This document shows positions 15,762 to 17,024 of a DNA stretch of 17,024 nucleotides, piece after piece (position 1 is the stretch's first letter; every line of letters begins with the position of its first letter). This stretch comes from an uncultured Elusimicrobium sp. GTDB taxonomy: Bacteria > Elusimicrobiota > Elusimicrobia > Elusimicrobiales > Elusimicrobiaceae. The position numbers and the translations under genes are program-made. Location of the stretch: assembly GCA_937891135.1 (NCBI GenBank), contig CALAFB010000124.1, positions 1 through 17,024 on the forward strand. The letters run 5' to 3'. The notes beneath the pieces are model-generated. The model did not search any database and was not told the DNA's origin. It saw nothing but the letters and a program-made list of their open reading frames with translations.

Positions 15762-16462
15762 ACTTTTGTGTTGTGCTCGTTCGCCCGCGGGACCCGAATA
15801 ACATTGGCGCGTGTGCGCGGGCGATGGCCAATTTCGGCCTGTCTGACTTGCGGGTGGTGGAGCCGTTTCCGCCCGTTTGGCGCGAGGCTACCAGTGCCGT
15901 GGGCGCAACCGATATTATGCAAAACGCTGCCCAATTACATAGTTTGGACGAAGCCCTCCAAGATTGTACCTTCTCGCTAGCGGCTACGGCGTTACGCAAC
16001 CGCGCCGTGGTGCAGGAAGTTATCACGTTGCCCCAGTTAAATGAGCGGTTAGCTACTGCTGCCACGGAAAAAGTGGCCCTGGTGTTTGGCAACGAAAAAA
16101 CGGGCCTTTCTAACGAAGATATAGAGCGTTGCGAAGCCATTTTAAACATCCCCACCGTGGCCAAGCAGCCGTCTATCAATTTAGCCCAAGCCGTGATTTT
16201 GACGTGTTATGAACTCTCGCGCCGGACGGATTTTACGCCGCTTCGCAGCGTAAGCAAACCGACGGATGCCCCTACCGACCAACAAAAAGAACTCTTTTTA
16301 ACCGCGGTAGAAAATCTGTGCGAGAAGGTGGACCTGCGCAACGATTTATCACTTACGCAGCGGTTGTCGTTTTTGCGCCATACGTTAGCGCGCCACCCGT
16401 TATCTACCGTGCAGTTATTTTTCTTAAAGACGTTAGTGGACCGCCTCAACCAACGGTTGTAA
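15758..16462 (+). CDS. trmJ: TrmJ/SpoU-family RNA 2'-O-methyltransferase
   Basis: This 234-residue cytoplasmic methyltransferase of the SPOUT superfamily most resembles TrmJ, which methylates the 2'-OH of residue 32 in tRNA anticodon loops using S-adenosylmethionine. The three SpoU motifs are present: PNNIGACARAMANFG (13-27), the knot loop LVFGNEKTGLSNED (108-121), and IPTVAKQPSINLAQAV (131-146) with the N-L-A-Q-A-V end of motif 3. A C-terminal helical extension (about 165-234) fits TrmJ rather than the minimal TrmL. The start overlaps the lpd stop (ATGA), so the two genes are translationally coupled. The family could also include rRNA enzymes, so the tRNA target is inferred from length and motifs. 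Confidence 0.88.
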   Translation: MNFCVVLVRPRDPNNIGACARAMANFGLSDLRVVEPFPPVWREATSAVGATDIMQNAAQLHSLDEALQDCTFSLAATALRNRAVVQEVITLPQLNERLATAATEKVALVFGNEKTGLSNEDIERCEAILNIPTVAKQPSINLAQAVILTCYELSRRTDFTPLRSVSKPTDAPTDQQKELFLTAVENLCEKVDLRNDLSLTQRLSFLRHTLARHPLSTVQLFFLKTLVDRLNQRL

Positions 16463-16472
16463 ACGGTTGTAC

Positions 16473-16520
16473 GAGTAGCATATAGGTTAGTAAACCGGAC
16501 CAATTCTTCTTATGCTACTC
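16473..16520. repeat. Long perfect hairpin in the trmJ 3' region
   Basis: GAGTAGCATA (16473-16482) pairs perfectly with TATGCTACTC (16511-16520). The loop holds a second small hairpin GGTT/AACC. There is no U tract after it, so it is not a simple terminator. It may be an mRNA 3'-end stabiliser, a small RNA or a protein site. I do not recognise it. Confidence 0.55.
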
Positions 16521-16527
16521 TCTAAAA

Positions 16528-16550
16528 GGCCTGGCAGCAGGCTGTGTTTT
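16528..16550 (+). terminator. Possible weak terminator of lpd-trmJ
   Basis: The stem GCCTG/CAGGC (16529-16533 with 16538-16542), plus one G-U pair, has a GCAG loop and is followed by TGTGTTTT. It is short and the U tract is broken. Its tail runs straight into the promoter region of structured RNA copy 2. Confidence 0.45.
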
Positions 16551-16554
16551 GTAG

Positions 16555-16560
16555 TATACT
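16555..16560 (+). promoter_or_regulatory. -10 element candidate of structured RNA copy 2
   Basis: TATACT ends 17 nt before the closing stem of the RNA. A second candidate, TACAAT at 16566-16571, would place the start at the stem itself. The bases just before the stem (AATTNTATC type) resemble those of copy 1, which suggests they are transcribed and favours the upstream box. Confidence 0.4.
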
Positions 16561-16577
16561 ATAGGTACAATTTTATC

Positions 16578-16791
16578 CTGTTTTTGGAAGCGTTTCAGAA
16601 ACGCAGCGCTTTAGTTATCTAGGGCAAATTGAACTCCAAAAACGGCTGTTTAAGGTACCGTATTGGCAAGCTGATCCCTTGTTGGTACGGTACCGAGTGT
16701 TTATCATTTTTGTGGTAGGCCGCGGCTGTTGTTGTTTGGGTTAGTTCAATTGCTCATCAATAGTAGCCGTTTTTATGGGCTCCTTTAACAG
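16578..16791 (+). ncRNA. Structured pseudoknotted RNA, copy 2 (unrecognised family)
   Basis: Closing stem CTGTT (16578-16582) pairs AACAG (16787-16791), with GGA (16586-16588) / TCC (16781-16783). Hairpin GCGTTT (16590-16595) pairs AAACGC (16599-16604). Hairpin GCTTTAG (16608-16614) pairs CTAGGGC (16619-16625) with a 4-nt loop. Helix A AATTGAACT (16627-16635) pairs AGTTCAATT (16743-16751). Helix B AAAAACGGCT (16638-16647) pairs AGCCGTTTTT (16765-16774). Long hairpin GGTACCGTA (16654-16662) pairs TACGGTACC (16686-16694). Helices A and B cross, forming a pseudoknot. Every helix has a counterpart in copy 1 (9-223, minus) made from different bases, and core lengths are 214 and 215 nt. A conserved block (16695-16731) includes GGTAGGCCGCGGCTGTTG. 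No clear terminator follows. Instead a ribosome site and short open frame begin 20-35 nt later, so a 5' leader role for this copy is possible. Confidence 0.82.
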
Positions 16792-16826
16792 GTAAATTGT
16801 AAAACCAATTAAAAGGAGACGTAATT

Positions 16827-17024
16827 ATGAAGAAGCAATCTACCCGGCAGGGTCAAATGCAAAAGAATAACATAGCCGTTAATCCATATTGTCATTCCCA
16901 AAAGTTTCTGTTGGGAATCTCCCACATCCGTTTTTGGAAGGAAGGGTGTGGCTGTTTGTTTAAGCAAGGGAATGGGCAGAAGGGAGATCCCCGAACCCTG
17001 CGGGCCGCCAACTCGGGGATGACA
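16827..17024 (+). CDS. Short open frame running into a repeat, open at window edge
   Basis: ATG 16827 follows AAAAGGAG (16811-16818) at good spacing, directly after structured RNA copy 2. The frame stays open for 66 codons to the window end, starting MKKQSTRQGQMQKNN and being basic and Gln-rich. Only the first 21 codons precede the palindromic repeat element; the rest is translation of the repeat (CHSQKF onward). I recognise no family. It may be a real small gene whose tail was replaced by the repeat, or chance coding after a leader RNA. Confidence 0.3.
   Translation, partial: MKKQSTRQGQMQKNNIAVNPYCHSQKFLLGISHIRFWKEGCGCLFKQGNGQKGDPRTLRAANSGMT
16890..17024. repeat. Palindromic repeat element of two inverted hairpin units
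   Basis: The left arm is TGTCAT then ATTCCCAA (16894-16901) / TTGGGAAT (16911-16918), followed by CTCCC. The right arm is ATCCCCGA (16987-16994) / TCGGGGAT (17013-17020), ending ATGACA, preceded by GGGAG. On the opposite strand the right arm again reads TGTCATCCCC, stem, GGATCTCCC, so the arms are inverted relatives. The layout and TGTCAT ends match the element at 382-480, but the stem bases and the longer centre differ. It ends exactly at the window edge. Confidence 0.7.

Noticed and set aside
16471..16545. tRNA gene after trmJ
   Set aside because: The hairpin has no D, anticodon and T arm set, no TTC-type T loop and no acceptor stem of 7 bp with a discriminator.
16578..16791. Omega RNA (HEARO) of an IscB/TnpB system
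   Set aside because: The size and pseudoknot would fit, but no IscB, TnpB or other RNA-guided nuclease frame is in the window, and I cannot recall the HEARO consensus well enough to match it.
9..16791. The two RNA copies as ends of a 16-kb composite mobile element
   Set aside because: The copies are too diverged in sequence for terminal repeats, the enclosed genes are housekeeping, and there is no recombinase or target duplication visible.

Overview
Organism. The window looks like a chromosomal segment of a Gram-negative (LPS-making) bacterium. It holds an lptF-lptG pair for LPS export and a giant secreted beta-barrel protein of the SprA/Sov type. SprA-like proteins are typical of Bacteroidetes and relatives. 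The repeat style, the promoter style and the gene mix would fit Elusimicrobiota or another phylum near the FCB group; this assignment is inference, as no rRNA or marker gene is present. Gene packing is tight, with overlapping stops and starts. There is no phage, transposase or CRISPR signal.

Layout. 1-510 has no protein gene. It holds a structured RNA on the minus strand (core 9-223), its promoter, a terminator and a palindromic repeat element (382-480). 511-2786 (minus) is an AGCS sodium/amino-acid symporter followed by a CorA-like divalent cation transporter with its own promoter. 2834-3580 (plus) is a nucleoside phosphorylase, closed by a two-way terminator. 3664-5840 (minus) is lptF-lptG, coupled through TAATG. 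5941-7371 (minus) is an unrecognised secreted protein, divergent from the 1803-residue SprA-like protein at 7506-12917 (plus). comF overlaps the end of that gene, and its stop codon interlocks with the stop of the convergent radC (13644-14327, minus). A divergent promoter region then serves radC and an lpd-trmJ pair (14388-16462, plus; ATGA overlap). 16463-17024 holds a hairpin, a probable terminator, a second copy of the structured RNA (core 16578-16791), a short open frame with a good ribosome binding site and a second palindromic repeat element ending at the window edge.

Most notable. Two RNA copies of nearly equal core length (215 and 214 nt) sit in opposite orientation near the two ends of the window. 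Aligned against each other they give the same fold: a closing 5'-3' stem, two small hairpins, a long hairpin and two long crossing helices (a pseudoknot). The helices are kept by different bases in the two copies, which is direct evidence of selection on structure. I do not recognise the family. The second highlight is the SprA-like translocon candidate with two calcium-loop-like motifs, next to lptFG and an uncharacterised secreted protein.

How the genes fit together. lptFG, the SprA-like protein and the secreted protein are an envelope-building theme. corA, the AGCS symporter and the nucleoside phosphorylase are transport and salvage. comF, radC, lpd and trmJ are housekeeping genes with no single shared pathway.
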